This document shows positions 20,647-30,246 of a stretch of 64,000 bases of DNA, piece after piece. Source of the DNA: Hydrogenophaga sp. (lineage in GTDB: Bacteria; Pseudomonadota; Gammaproteobacteria; Burkholderiales; Burkholderiaceae_C). A program made the position numbers and the translations under genes. Below the pieces are notes generated by a model. It was not told where the DNA came from, ran no database searches, and saw nothing but the letters and a program-made list of their open reading frames with translations. The stretch spans positions 124,001 through 188,000 of the forward strand of contig NZ_JAABRQ010000002.1 in NCBI RefSeq assembly GCF_011390835.1. Direction: 5' to 3'. Each line of letters begins with the position of its first letter. Position 1 is the first letter of the stretch.

Positions 20647-22092
20647 ATGATCCGAACCTGCGCCGCGTTGATGGCTGCGTCCTTGCTGGGCGCCTGCGCG
20701 GTCACATCTCCTTTGCCGGCGGCAGATGCAGCTATGGCCGCCACACCCGCGGCCTGGTACGCGCCGCCGCTGGCGCACCAGGGCCGCTCGGAATCGCTAG
20801 CCCAATGGTGGGCGCGCCTGGACGATCCGGTGCTCACGCGCTGGATTGACCTGACCCAGGCCCAAAGCCCTTCGATCGCGGCCGCCCGTGCCCGGGTCTT
20901 TGACGCCCGCGCACAGCTGCAGGGGGAGCAGACCGCCAGCGGGCCGCAGTTGGCCGCGGTGGGCAACGCCAGTCGCAGCCGGCAGGTTTTGGGCCAACCC
21001 GCTGCGACAGCGCTGGGAGCCGGGGTGCAGGCATCCTGGGCGCTCGACCTCTGGGGTGGCGGCGCGGCTGGCATTGGGGCCGCGCAGGCCCGCCAGGACG
21101 CGGCGGGTGCCGGCTGGCACGAAGCGCGCGTGCTGGTGGCCGCCGAGCTGGCCAGCCTGTACTACGCCCAACGCCAGTGCCAGGTTCAGCTGACCGTGTC
21201 TCAAAACGACCGCGATTCGCGCGCTGCCACGGCCCAAGCGACGGGCGAAACCGAGCGAGTTGGGTTGACCGCGCCCGCTGTCGCTGCGCTGGCGCGAGCA
21301 AGCGCCGCCGACGCGGCGAGCCGCACCCGGGCGCAGCAGCAGCGCTGCGAACAACAGATCAAGTCGCTGGTTGCGCTCACGGGCCTCGCTGAGCCCGAGC
21401 TGCGTGTCCAGCTCGCGCAGGCGCCCGCGGTGGCGGCAGACGCGGCGCTGGATGACTGGCTGTCGGTGGATGCGGTGCCGGCAGCCGTGATTCGCCAGCG
21501 GCCCGATGTGTACCGGGCACAGCGCGAGCTGGTGGCCGCCGCCGAGTCGGTTGGTGTGGCGCGTGCTGCGCTCTTGCCCAGCCTGAACCTCTCGGGCAGC
21601 CTGCTGCGCAGCCGGGTCAGCAGCGCGGATGCCAGCGGGTCTTTCAACAGCTGGTCGGTCGGGCCCTTCACCCTCAGCCTGCCGCTGCTCGGTCGGGGTG
21701 CGCTGCAAGCCGGGGTCGACAGCGCCCAGGCGCGCTATGAGAGCGCGGCGGTGGCTTACACCGCCACGCTGCGCAATGCAGTGGCCGAGGTTGAGCGCTC
21801 ACTGGTGGCCCTGGCGTCTTTGCGCGATCAGGCCGCCTCTACCCGGACCGCACTCGATGGTTACAGCCAGTCGTTCACCGCCACACAGGCGCGCTACAGG
21901 GTCGGACTGGCCAACCTGAACGAGCTGGAGGAAGCGCGTCGCCTGCAGCTCAATGCCAGCAGCAGCGCTGTCACCTTGCAACAAGACCGCATCCAGGCCT
22001 GGATCGACCTCTACGTCGCCCTCGGCGGCGGTTTCGACCCCGCCCGTGTGACCGACCCCCTCAACGCCAACGCCGCCAGAGATCCCTCATGA
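20647..22092 (+). CDS. TolC/NodT-type outer membrane efflux lipoprotein
   Basis: 481 residues starting MIRTCAALMAASLLGACAV; the lipobox LLGAC puts the lipidated cysteine at residue 17. The rest is the duplicated alpha-helical/beta-barrel outer membrane factor fold, with GVQASWALDLWGG near 125 and RPDVYRAQRELVAAAES and LFPSLNLSG-like ALLPSLNLSGSLL in the second half. It would form the outer membrane channel of the following adaptor and RND pump. ATG 20647 is chosen because it gives the signal and lipobox. Its stop overlaps the next start by four bases (22089-22092). Confidence 0.9.
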   Translation: MIRTCAALMAASLLGACAVTSPLPAADAAMAATPAAWYAPPLAHQGRSESLAQWWARLDDPVLTRWIDLTQAQSPSIAAARARVFDARAQLQGEQTASGPQLAAVGNASRSRQVLGQPAATALGAGVQASWALDLWGGGAAGIGAAQARQDAAGAGWHEARVLVAAELASLYYAQRQCQVQLTVSQNDRDSRAATAQATGETERVGLTAPAVAALARASAADAASRTRAQQQRCEQQIKSLVALTGLAEPELRVQLAQAPAVAADAALDDWLSVDAVPAAVIRQRPDVYRAQRELVAAAESVGVARAALLPSLNLSGSLLRSRVSSADASGSFNSWSVGPFTLSLPLLGRGALQAGVDSAQARYESAAVAYTATLRNAVAEVERSLVALASLRDQAASTRTALDGYSQSFTATQARYRVGLANLNELEEARRLQLNASSSAVTLQQDRIQAWIDLYVALGGGFDPARVTDPLNANAARDPS

Positions 22093-23225
22093 GCCATGTG
22101 TCATCCCCCGCCAACAGCCGCTATCGCTGGCTGGCCCTGGCCGCAGTCCTGGCCGTCATCCTAATTTCCGCCCTGGTCTGGTTTTCCCGTCAGCCAGCGC
22201 CGGGCGCTGCTTCCTCCGCGGCCACACCCAGCGAATCGATGTCACCCAAGCCTTCGATGACGGTGACCGTGACCCAACCGAGCCGAGAGACCCTGTCGAT
22301 GTCGCTGGAGGCCAACGGCAATGTGAGCGCCTGGCAGGAGGCCAGCGTGGGGGCCGAGGTGAGCGGCCTGCGGCTGGCGCAGGTGAATGTGAACGTGGGT
22401 GACGCGGTACGCAAGGGTCAGTTGCTGGCGGTTTTCGCCAGCGACAGCGCACAGGCCGAGACCCTGCAAAGCCAGGCCAGCGCGGTGCAGGCCGAGGCCA
22501 GCTACCTCAACGCCAAGGCCGATGCAGACCGCGCGCGCTCCATCCAGGACACGGGCGCGCTCTCAGCCTCGCAGGTAGCGCAGTACCTGACGCAGGAGAA
22601 GGTGGCCAAAGCCCAGTGGGAAGCCGCCAAGGCGGTGCTCGGTGCCACCCAGATCCGCCTGGGCAACACCTCGGTGAAGGCGCCTGACGATGGCGTGATC
22701 TCGGCGCGCAGCGCCACCGTAGGCGCTGTCGTGGGCTCGGGCCAGGAGCTGTTTCGTCTGGTACGCCAGAGCCGCATGGAGTGGCGCGCCGAGGTCACGG
22801 CCAGCGAGGTGGGGCGTATCGAGGTAGGTCAGCTCGCCCAGGTGACGATGGCCACGGGTGCCAGCGTCGAGGGCAAGGTGCGCGCGATCGCGCCGTCGGC
22901 CAACGAACAGACCCGCAACATCCTGGTGTACGTGGATCTGCCGCGCCACAAAGACCTGAAGGCGGGCACCTTCGCCCGCGGCGTCTTTGCCATTGGCCAG
23001 AGCGAAGCACTGACCCTGCCCACGCCGGCCATCGTGGTGCGCGACGGTAGCAACTTCGTGTTTGCGGTGGACGAGGTGGGCAAAGCCAGTGCGCTCAAGG
23101 TGCAGACCGGGCGGCGGGTGGGCGAACGCGTCGAAATCCTCAGCGGTCTCAAGGGCGACGAGCGCGTGGCCGTGCAAGGCGCGGGTTTCCTCAACGAAGG
23201 CGACTTGGTCAAGGTGGTCCAGTGA
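22089..23225 (+). CDS. Efflux RND transporter periplasmic adaptor (HlyD/membrane fusion) protein
   Basis: 378 residues. One N-terminal transmembrane anchor (about 15-33), then a lipoyl-like half motif EASVGAEVSGLRLAQVNVNV, an alpha-hairpin, the second lipoyl half VKAPDDGVISARSATVGAVV, a beta-barrel and the membrane-proximal domain. It links the pump to the outer membrane factor. The gene is translationally coupled to the TolC-type gene and followed, after a 128-base spacer with a repeat copy, by the RND permease. The order outer-membrane factor, adaptor, pump is less common than adaptor first. Substrate unknown. Confidence 0.9.
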   Translation: MSHVSSPANSRYRWLALAAVLAVILISALVWFSRQPAPGAASSAATPSESMSPKPSMTVTVTQPSRETLSMSLEANGNVSAWQEASVGAEVSGLRLAQVNVNVGDAVRKGQLLAVFASDSAQAETLQSQASAVQAEASYLNAKADADRARSIQDTGALSASQVAQYLTQEKVAKAQWEAAKAVLGATQIRLGNTSVKAPDDGVISARSATVGAVVGSGQELFRLVRQSRMEWRAEVTASEVGRIEVGQLAQVTMATGASVEGKVRAIAPSANEQTRNILVYVDLPRHKDLKAGTFARGVFAIGQSEALTLPTPAIVVRDGSNFVFAVDEVGKASALKVQTGRRVGERVEILSGLKGDERVAVQGAGFLNEGDLVKVVQ

Positions 23226-23240
23226 AGCATGACGCCATCC

Positions 23241-23315
23241 CCGCCGCGCTTCGCGCGACCCCCTGCAGGGGGCAATCCCTGTGGCTTGGCAAAGCCAGTT
23301 CCACGGGATTCCTGA
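23241..23315 (+). repeat. Intergenic GC-rich repeat, copy 3
   Basis: Contains CCGCGCTTCGCGCGACCCCC, the perfect palindrome CCCCCTGCAGGGGG, then GGCTTGGCAAAGCCAGTTCC and ACGGGATTCCTG. The last part is also found at 16.2 kb and, with GG in place of CA, at 61.95 kb. It splits the adaptor and pump genes of one operon, so it is transcribed and can fold in mRNA. Confidence 0.6.
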
Positions 23316-23353
23316 ACAAATCAGCCCGCTGATCTAGCGCCTGGGAATCCACC

Positions 23354-26300
23354 ATGAACGTCTCCGCCTGGTCCATTCGCAACCCGATTCCTGCGGTCAT
23401 GCTGTTTGTCATGCTGACGCTGGCGGGCTTGTTTTCTTTCAAGTCGATGAAGGTGCAGAACTTCCCCGACCTGGACGTGCCCAACATCACCATTGTGGCC
23501 AGCCTGCCTGGCGCTGCGCCGAACCAGCTCGAAAACGACGTGGCGCGCGTGATCGAGAACAGCCTCGCTTCGGTGCAAGGCCTCAAGAACATCTTCACCA
23601 AGGTGCAGGACGGAGTGGTCTCCATCACCGCCGAGTTCCGGCTGGAGAAGGGTACGCAGGAGGCGCTGGACGATGTGCGCTCGGCGGTCGCCCGGGTGCG
23701 CGGCGATCTGCCGAGCGACATGCAAGAGCCCATCATCAACAAACTGGAGCTCGCGGGCGGGGCTGTGCTGGCCTACACCGTGGCCTCGGACAAGATGGAC
23801 GAAGAGGCGCTGTCCTGGTTTGTGGACAACGACGTGTCCAAGCTGCTGCTGTCGGTGCGCGGCGTGGGTGCGGTCAACCGGGTCGGTGGTGTGGACCGCG
23901 AGGTGCAGATCCAGCTCGACCCGCTCAAGTTGCAGGCGCTGGGCACCACCGCGGCCGACATCTCGCGCCAGCTGGCGCGGGTGCAGATCGAGAGCGCCGG
24001 AGGCGTGGCCGACATCGGCGGCAGCCAACAGCCGCTGCGCACTGTCTCAGCGCTGAAATCCGCCGATGAACTGGCGCGCATGGAGATCGCCCTGTCGGAC
24101 GGGCGCAGCATCCGACTCGATCAGATCGCGAAGATCGAAGACACGGTGGCTGAGCGCACCGCAGCCGCGTTTCTCGACGGTCGGCCGGTGGTGGGCTTCG
24201 AGATCGCGCGCAGCCGCGGTGCCAGCGAGATCGAAGTGGGCACGGGCGTGCGCAAGCAGCTGCAAGAGCTGCGCGTTCAGCGGCCTGACCTGCAGATCAC
24301 CGAGTCGTTCGACTTCGTGACGCCGGTGCAGGAAGAGTTTGACGGCTCGATGATCCTGCTCTACGAGGGCGCCATCCTCGCGGTGCTGGTGGTGTGGCTG
24401 TTCCTGCGCGACTTCCGCGCCACCATCGTCTCAGCAGTGGCCTTGCCCTTGTCCGCCATCCCGGCCTTCATCGGCATGCACTACCTGGGCTTCACCATCA
24501 ACGTGGTGACGCTGCTGGCGCTCTCGCTGGTGATCGGCATCCTGGTGGACGACGCCATCGTGGAGGTGGAGAACACGGTGCGTCACATGCGCATGGGCAA
24601 GACGCCGTACCAGGCGGCGATGGAGGCGTCGGACGAGATCGGTCTGGCCGTGATCGCCACCACCTTCACCCTGATCGCGGTGTTTTTGCCCACGGCGTTC
24701 ATGTCGGGCATTCCAGGCAAATTTTTCAAGCAATTCGGCTGGACGGCATCGCTCGCGGTGTTTGCCTCGCTGATCGTGGCGCGCGCGCTCACGCCCATGA
24801 TGGCGGCTTACATCCTGCGGCCGTTTGTGCTGACCGAAGACCGGCCAGCCTGGGCCAAGAAGAATGCGCTGCTGGGCGGCTTGTGGGCCTGGGCGCATCC
24901 GCAGGAAGAGCCGAAATGGCTCGACACCTACCAGGGCTGGGCCGGCTGGTGCGTGCGCCACCGGTGGATCACCATGGCCTTTGCGGCGGCGTTTTTTGTC
25001 GGCTCGGTGATGCTGATTCCCTTGCTGCCGCAAGGCTTCATCCCGCCAGACGACAACTCGCAGACCCAGGTGTACATCGAGCTACCCCCAGGCAGCACGC
25101 TGCAGCAGACGGTGCAGACCGCCGAGCGCGCGCGGCAACTGGTCGCTGCGGTGAAGCATGTGAAGTCGGTCTACACCACCATCGGCTCAGGCTCGGCGGG
25201 CAGCGACCCGTTTGCGCCGCAGGGCGCGGTGGAGTCGCGCAAGGCGGCGCTCACCATCCAGCTCGATGCGCGAGGCGAGCGACCGCGCAAACAGGTAATC
25301 GAAAACCAGTTGCGCGATGCCATGAGCAACCTGCCCGGCGTGCGCAGCAAGGTCGGCCTGGGAGGGTCAGGCGAAAAATACGTGCTCACCCTGACCGGTA
25401 ATGACGCGGCGGCGCTGAGCACCGCGGCCAACGCCATCGAGCGAGAGCTGCGCACCATTGGCGGCGTGGGCAGCATCCAGAGCAGCGCTGCGCTGGTGCG
25501 CACCGAAATCATCGTCAAGCCCGATCTGGCGCGCGCCGCCGAGCTCGGCGTGACCAGCAGCGCCATCGCCGAAACCCTGCGCATTGCGACCGTGGGCGAC
25601 TACAACAGCGCGCTGCCCAAGATGAATCTGCCGCAGCGGCAGATTCCCATCGTGGTCAAGCTGGACGCCGCTGCACGCGAAGACCTGGCGGTGCTGGAGC
25701 GCCTGACCGTGCCCGGCACGCGCGGACCAGTCATGATCGGTCAGGTGGCCACGCTGGAATTCGGCGGCGGCCCGGCCGTGATCGACCGCTTCAACCGTGC
25801 GCGCAACATCAACTTCGAGGTCGAACTCGCCGGTATCGCGCTGGGCGACATCAAGACCCAGGTGGAGGCGCTGCCCAGCGTGAACAACCTGCCGGCGGGC
25901 GTGAAGGTGCTGGAGCTGGGCGATGCGGAAGTGCAGAGCGAGCTGTTCGCCAGCTTCGGTCTGGCCATGCTCACGGGTGTGCTCTGCATCTACATCGTGC
26001 TGGTGCTGCTGTTCAAGGCCTTCCTGCACCCGTTCACCATCCTGGCGGCGCTGCCACTGTCACTGGGTGGCGCCTTTGTGGCGCTGCTGCTGGCCGACAA
26101 GGCGTTTTCCATGCCTTCGCTCATCGGTCTGATCATGCTCATGGGCATCGCCACCAAAAACTCCATCCTGCTGGTGGAATACGCCATCGAGGCCCGTCGG
26201 ATACACGGCCTCAACCGCTTCGATGCGCTCATGGACGCCTGCCACAAGCGCGCCCGCCCCATCGTCATGACCACCATCGCCATGGGTGCGGGCATGTTGC

Positions 26301-26512
26301 CGATCGCGGTGGGTTGGGGCGCGGCCGACAGCAGCTTCCGCTCGCCCATGGCCTGGGCGGTGATTGGTGGCCTGATCACCTCCACCTTCCTGAGCCTGCT
26401 GGTGATCCCGGCCGTGTTCACCGTGGTGGACGATGTGGCAATCTTCTTCAACAAGCTGTTGCGGCGACCAGCCGAATCGGCGCGGCCTGCGATGGTCGAG
26501 CAGCAGGCCTGA
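23354..26512 (+). CDS. Efflux RND transporter permease subunit (HAE1 type)
   Basis: 1052 residues with twelve predicted membrane spans and two large periplasmic loops. The proton-relay aspartates are present in GILVDDAIVEVEN (TM4) and the matching lysine in GIATKNSILLVEYA (TM10), so the pump should be active. The N-terminus WSIRNPIPAVMLFVM is typical for the hydrophobe/amphiphile efflux group. It exports drugs, detergents or metabolites across the inner membrane via the trimeric complex with the two preceding gene products. No local repressor gene is present; upstream direct repeats at 20.55 kb may be the control site. Confidence 0.92.
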   Translation: MNVSAWSIRNPIPAVMLFVMLTLAGLFSFKSMKVQNFPDLDVPNITIVASLPGAAPNQLENDVARVIENSLASVQGLKNIFTKVQDGVVSITAEFRLEKGTQEALDDVRSAVARVRGDLPSDMQEPIINKLELAGGAVLAYTVASDKMDEEALSWFVDNDVSKLLLSVRGVGAVNRVGGVDREVQIQLDPLKLQALGTTAADISRQLARVQIESAGGVADIGGSQQPLRTVSALKSADELARMEIALSDGRSIRLDQIAKIEDTVAERTAAAFLDGRPVVGFEIARSRGASEIEVGTGVRKQLQELRVQRPDLQITESFDFVTPVQEEFDGSMILLYEGAILAVLVVWLFLRDFRATIVSAVALPLSAIPAFIGMHYLGFTINVVTLLALSLVIGILVDDAIVEVENTVRHMRMGKTPYQAAMEASDEIGLAVIATTFTLIAVFLPTAFMSGIPGKFFKQFGWTASLAVFASLIVARALTPMMAAYILRPFVLTEDRPAWAKKNALLGGLWAWAHPQEEPKWLDTYQGWAGWCVRHRWITMAFAAAFFVGSVMLIPLLPQGFIPPDDNSQTQVYIELPPGSTLQQTVQTAERARQLVAAVKHVKSVYTTIGSGSAGSDPFAPQGAVESRKAALTIQLDARGERPRKQVIENQLRDAMSNLPGVRSKVGLGGSGEKYVLTLTGNDAAALSTAANAIERELRTIGGVGSIQSSAALVRTEIIVKPDLARAAELGVTSSAIAETLRIATVGDYNSALPKMNLPQRQIPIVVKLDAAAREDLAVLERLTVPGTRGPVMIGQVATLEFGGGPAVIDRFNRARNINFEVELAGIALGDIKTQVEALPSVNNLPAGVKVLELGDAEVQSELFASFGLAMLTGVLCIYIVLVLLFKAFLHPFTILAALPLSLGGAFVALLLADKAFSMPSLIGLIMLMGIATKNSILLVEYAIEARRIHGLNRFDALMDACHKRARPIVMTTIAMGAGMLPIAVGWGAADSSFRSPMAWAVIGGLITSTFLSLLVIPAVFTVVDDVAIFFNKLLRRPAESARPAMVEQQA

Positions 26513-26536
26513 GGGCGCAGCTGCTGTATTGCGCGC

Positions 26537-29359
26537 TCAGCTCTCCAGCGCCTTCAGCAGCTCGGTCTCGATCTCGATCTGGCGCTTGTTGACCTGCAGC
26601 TGGGGTCCGCTGATGAGGAAGGTGTCTTCCACGCGTTCGCCCAGCGTGCTGATCTTGGCGAGTTCGACGCTCACATGGTGCTCGGCGAGCACGCGCGAGA
26701 TGCAGTAAAGCAGGCCGTTGCGGTCGCTCGCCGAGACGCTGAGCAGCCAGCGCTGAGCCTTGTCGTCCGGCCGCAGGTCGACCCGAGGGGTGACGGGGAA
26801 GTGTTTGACGCGGCGCGAAAGCCGGCCTTTGCTGGGTACGGGCAGCGGGCCCCGGCTGTCGATGGCTTTGGCCAGATCGTTCTCCACCATACCGGTGAGC
26901 TCGCGGTAATGGTCCGAGAGCGTGGGCGCCACAACCTGAAAGGTGTCCATGGCGTGCCCGTCGCGGGTCGTGTGCACGCGGGCGTCCAGGATGTTGAAGT
27001 CCGACTCATCGAAGTAGCCGCAGATGCGCGCAAACAGGTCACTCTGGTCCGAGGCGTAGACCATGATCTGCAGACCGCCTGCTTCCGGCGAGACACGGGC
27101 ACGAACGACGGATTTTTCGTTCTGGGGCGCCGACTCCGGTGCGCCGGGCAGGGCGGCGGCGGCGGCAGCGGCACGCTGCTGCGTCGCTTGCTGCGCCAGC
27201 GCGCGGGTCAGAACGCGGGTGTGCCAGGCGATTTCGTCGGCCTGGTGGCGCATGAAGTAGCTCACGTCCAGCGTCGCCCACAGCTTTTCGTGCGCCATGT
27301 GGGGCAGGGCGTGCAGCGCCAGCAGGGTGAGGGCTTCGCGCTTGCGCGCTTCGACCACGGCGTCCGGGTCGGGAGCCCGACCACCCAACGCACGCAGGGT
27401 ATAGCGGTACAGGTCTTCGAGCAGCTTGCCTTTCCAGGTGTTCCAGACCTTGGGGCTGGTGCCACGGATGTCGGCCACGGTGAGCAGGTACAGGGCGGTG
27501 AGGTATCGCTCATTGCCCACGCGGCGGGCAAATGCGCCGATCACGTCCGGGTCGCTCAGGTCGGCTTTTTGAGCGATGCGGCTCATGGCCAAGTGCTCGG
27601 CCACCAGAAACTCGATCAGCTGGGTGTCTTCTCTGAGGATGCCGTGCTGACGGCAGAACACCCGCACATCCTGCGCGCCCAACTCGGAATGATCCCCGCC
27701 GCGGCCCTTGGCGATGTCGTGAAACAGCGCGGCGATGTACAGAATCCAGGGTTTGTCCCAGCCGGCCGCCAGCTGCGAGCAGAACGGGTATTCGTGCGAA
27801 TGCTCGGGTATGAAAAAACGGCGCACATTGCGCAAGACCATCAGGATGTGCTGGTCCACGGTGTAGACGTGAAACAGGTCGTGCTGCATCTGGCCCACGA
27901 TGTGACGGAACACCCAGAGGTAGCGCCCCAGCACCGAGGTTTCGTTCATCAGCCGAATGGCGTGGGTGATGCCGTCTGACTCTTTCAGGATGGAGAGGAA
28001 CGTGGCGCGGTTGACCGGGTCGGCGCGGAACGCCGCGTTCATGATCGGTCGGGCGTTGTAGAGCGCGCGAAGCGTGCGCGCCGACAGCGCCTTGATGCCC
28101 ACCGTGGTCTGATAAAGCAGAAAGGTTTCGAGAATTGCGTGGGGCTGCTGCTCGTAGAGGTCGTCGCTGGCGATCTCCAGTGTGCCGCCCTTGTCGAAAA
28201 AACGCTCGTTGATCGGCCGCAGTCGGTCGATCATCATGGCTTCGCTGTTGAGCCGCTCCCGGATGTTGAGCATCAGGATCTGGTTGAGCTGGGTCACGGC
28301 CTTGGCCGCCCAGTAGTAGCGGCGCATCAGCAGCTCGCTGGCGCGGCGCACACCCTTGGCGCTGGGCGGGGTGGGGGCGTGGTTCGGGCCGTCGCCGGTG
28401 GGCACTTCCATCGGCGGCGTGTGGGCCTTGAAGCCGAACGACTCCGCCACCGCCGTCTGCAGGTCGAACACCAGTCGGTCTTCGCGCCGCTTGGCCAGCA
28501 GGTGAAGGCGAGCCCGGATCAGACTCAGCATGGCCTCGTTGGCCTTGATCTGGCGCGCCTCCAGCGGCGTGGCCAGGCCCTTGCGCGCCAGCTCGTCCCA
28601 GCTGCGGCCGTAGCCCGCTGCCTTGGCCACCCAGAGGATGATCTGCAGGTCGCGCAAGCCACCGGGTGACTCCTTGCAGTTGGGCTCCAGCGCGTAAGGC
28701 GTGTTCTCAAACTTGTTGTGGCGCTGCCGCATCTCCAGGCTCTTGGCCACGAAAAAAGCCCGCGGGTCCATCGCCTCGTGCAGCAGGCGGACCAGGCGGT
28801 CAAACAGGGGCTTGTTGCCGCGGATCAGCCGGCATTCCAGCAGCGAGGTCTGCACCGTCACGTCCTTGGCGGCTTCGGTCAGGCAATCTTCGATGGTTCG
28901 CACACTCGAGCCGATCTCCAGCCCCACGTCCCAGCACGCGCCGATGAACACCTCCAGCCGGCGCTTGAGCACCTCATCGTCCTCGGGCTTCATGCCGTCG
29001 GGCATCAGCACCAGCACATCCACATCGGAATAGGGGAAAAGCTCGCCGCGGCCGTAGCCTCCGACCGCGAGCAGCGCGTAGGTGGTCTTGAATCCGGCGT
29101 GGTACCAGAGAGTGCGCAGGGTCTGGTCGGTCAGTTTGGCCAGTTGGCGCAAGGCGCGTCGCATGCCGCGCGCCGAGGCGCTGGCCTCGCCCAGTTCCTC
29201 CATGAGCGTGGCCTTGCCATCGCGGTAGCGCTGGCGCAGGACTGCGATGTTCTCGGTGGGCAGAGCCGCAGGGGCGGCGACAGGCTGGTCCACGGGCAAG
29301 CGCTCAGGCCGCCACGGCAGACGCAGGGGCGGCGAAGTCGGGCAGCGGCGGGTAGCCAT
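26537..29359 (-). CDS. glnD: [Protein-PII] uridylyltransferase/uridylyl-removing enzyme
   Basis: Up to 940 residues. The nucleotidyltransferase domain has [19 protein letters not shown] (residues 100-118), then a helical GlnD-PII domain, an HD domain with [16 protein letters not shown], and two C-terminal ACT domains that sense glutamine. It uridylylates PII when nitrogen is scarce and removes UMP when glutamine is high. The ATG at 29359 overlaps map by 56 bases; a GTG at 29293, eleven bases after the map stop, would give 918 residues and avoids the overlap. Neither has a clear ribosome site. It is convergent with the RND pump gene. Confidence 0.93.
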   Translation of the reverse strand: MATRRCPTSPPLRLPWRPERLPVDQPVAAPAALPTENIAVLRQRYRDGKATLMEELGEASASARGMRRALRQLAKLTDQTLRTLWYHAGFKTTYALLAVGGYGRGELFPYSDVDVLVLMPDGMKPEDDEVLKRRLEVFIGACWDVGLEIGSSVRTIEDCLTEAAKDVTVQTSLLECRLIRGNKPLFDRLVRLLHEAMDPRAFFVAKSLEMRQRHNKFENTPYALEPNCKESPGGLRDLQIILWVAKAAGYGRSWDELARKGLATPLEARQIKANEAMLSLIRARLHLLAKRREDRLVFDLQTAVAESFGFKAHTPPMEVPTGDGPNHAPTPPSAKGVRRASELLMRRYYWAAKAVTQLNQILMLNIRERLNSEAMMIDRLRPINERFFDKGGTLEIASDDLYEQQPHAILETFLLYQTTVGIKALSARTLRALYNARPIMNAAFRADPVNRATFLSILKESDGITHAIRLMNETSVLGRYLWVFRHIVGQMQHDLFHVYTVDQHILMVLRNVRRFFIPEHSHEYPFCSQLAAGWDKPWILYIAALFHDIAKGRGGDHSELGAQDVRVFCRQHGILREDTQLIEFLVAEHLAMSRIAQKADLSDPDVIGAFARRVGNERYLTALYLLTVADIRGTSPKVWNTWKGKLLEDLYRYTLRALGGRAPDPDAVVEARKREALTLLALHALPHMAHEKLWATLDVSYFMRHQADEIAWHTRVLTRALAQQATQQRAAAAAAALPGAPESAPQNEKSVVRARVSPEAGGLQIMVYASDQSDLFARICGYFDESDFNILDARVHTTRDGHAMDTFQVVAPTLSDHYRELTGMVENDLAKAIDSRGPLPVPSKGRLSRRVKHFPVTPRVDLRPDDKAQRWLLSVSASDRNGLLYCISRVLAEHHVSVELAKISTLGERVEDTFLISGPQLQVNKRQIEIETELLKALES

Positions 29360-30131
29360 CGGAGAGGGTGAGCACCTCGTAGCCGGTGGGCGTGACCAGC
29401 ACCGTGTGTTCCCATTGAGCGGACAGGGAGCGGTCTTTGGTGACGATGGTCCAGCCGTCGCCCATCTCCTTGATGTCGCGCTTGCCAGCGTTGATCATGG
29501 GTTCGATGGTGAAGGTCATGCCTGGCTTGAGCTCTTCGAGCGTGCCCGGGCGGCCGTAATGGAGCACCTGCGGTTCTTCGTGGAAGCGCTGACCGATGCC
29601 ATGGCCGCAGAACTCGCGCACCACCGAATAGCCGTTGCCTTCGGCGAAGACCTGGATGGCGTGGCCAATGTCGCCCAGGCGCACACCCGGTTTGACCATG
29701 ACGATGCCCTTCCACATGGCCTCGTACGTCACCTGGCACAGGCGCTTGGCCGCGATCGAGGCCGACGCATCGCCACCGATCAGGAACATGCGGCTGGTGT
29801 CGCCGTACCAGCCGTCCTTGATGACGGTCACGTCCACGTTGACGATGTCACCCTTCTTGAGCACCTTGTCGCCGGGGATGCCGTGGCAGATCACATGGTT
29901 GATCGAGGTGCACAGGTGGCCAGGGAAGGGCGGATAGCCGCTGGGCTGGTAGCCGATCGTGGCCGAGGTGGTGCCCTGTTCCTTCATGAATGCCGCCGCC
30001 CACTGGTCAATCTGCAGCGTGGTCACGCCTGGCTGGATCAGCGGCGTGAGATGGTCCAGCACTTCGGACGCCAGCCGGCCAGCCAGCCGCATGCCGGCCA
30101 CGCCCGCTTCGTCTTTGTAGGTGATGCTCAT
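29304..30131 (-). CDS. map: Type I methionine aminopeptidase
   Basis: 275 residues with the pita-bread fold metal ligands: [20 protein letters not shown] (two Asp), [15 protein letters not shown] (His), TFTIEPM (Glu) and WEHTVLVT (Glu nearby). It removes the initiator methionine after deformylation. The start [19 protein letters not shown] is standard. It lies upstream of glnD on the same strand and overlaps its longest reading frame; map-glnD adjacency is common in proteobacteria. It is divergent from purL with 115 bases between starts. Confidence 0.95.
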   Translation of the reverse strand: MSITYKDEAGVAGMRLAGRLASEVLDHLTPLIQPGVTTLQIDQWAAAFMKEQGTTSATIGYQPSGYPPFPGHLCTSINHVICHGIPGDKVLKKGDIVNVDVTVIKDGWYGDTSRMFLIGGDASASIAAKRLCQVTYEAMWKGIVMVKPGVRLGDIGHAIQVFAEGNGYSVVREFCGHGIGQRFHEEPQVLHYGRPGTLEELKPGMTFTIEPMINAGKRDIKEMGDGWTIVTKDRSLSAQWEHTVLVTPTGYEVLTLSDGYPPLPDFAAPASAVAA

Positions 30132-30246
30132 AGCGTCGAATTATCCCACCCATGCCCGATCCGGGGTGCTGCCCGGGCGGAGACCGCAGACCCTGGCCGG
30201 ATAAAATCGCAGGTTTCCACCCTCTCCCGAACCTAGGCCACCCGCC

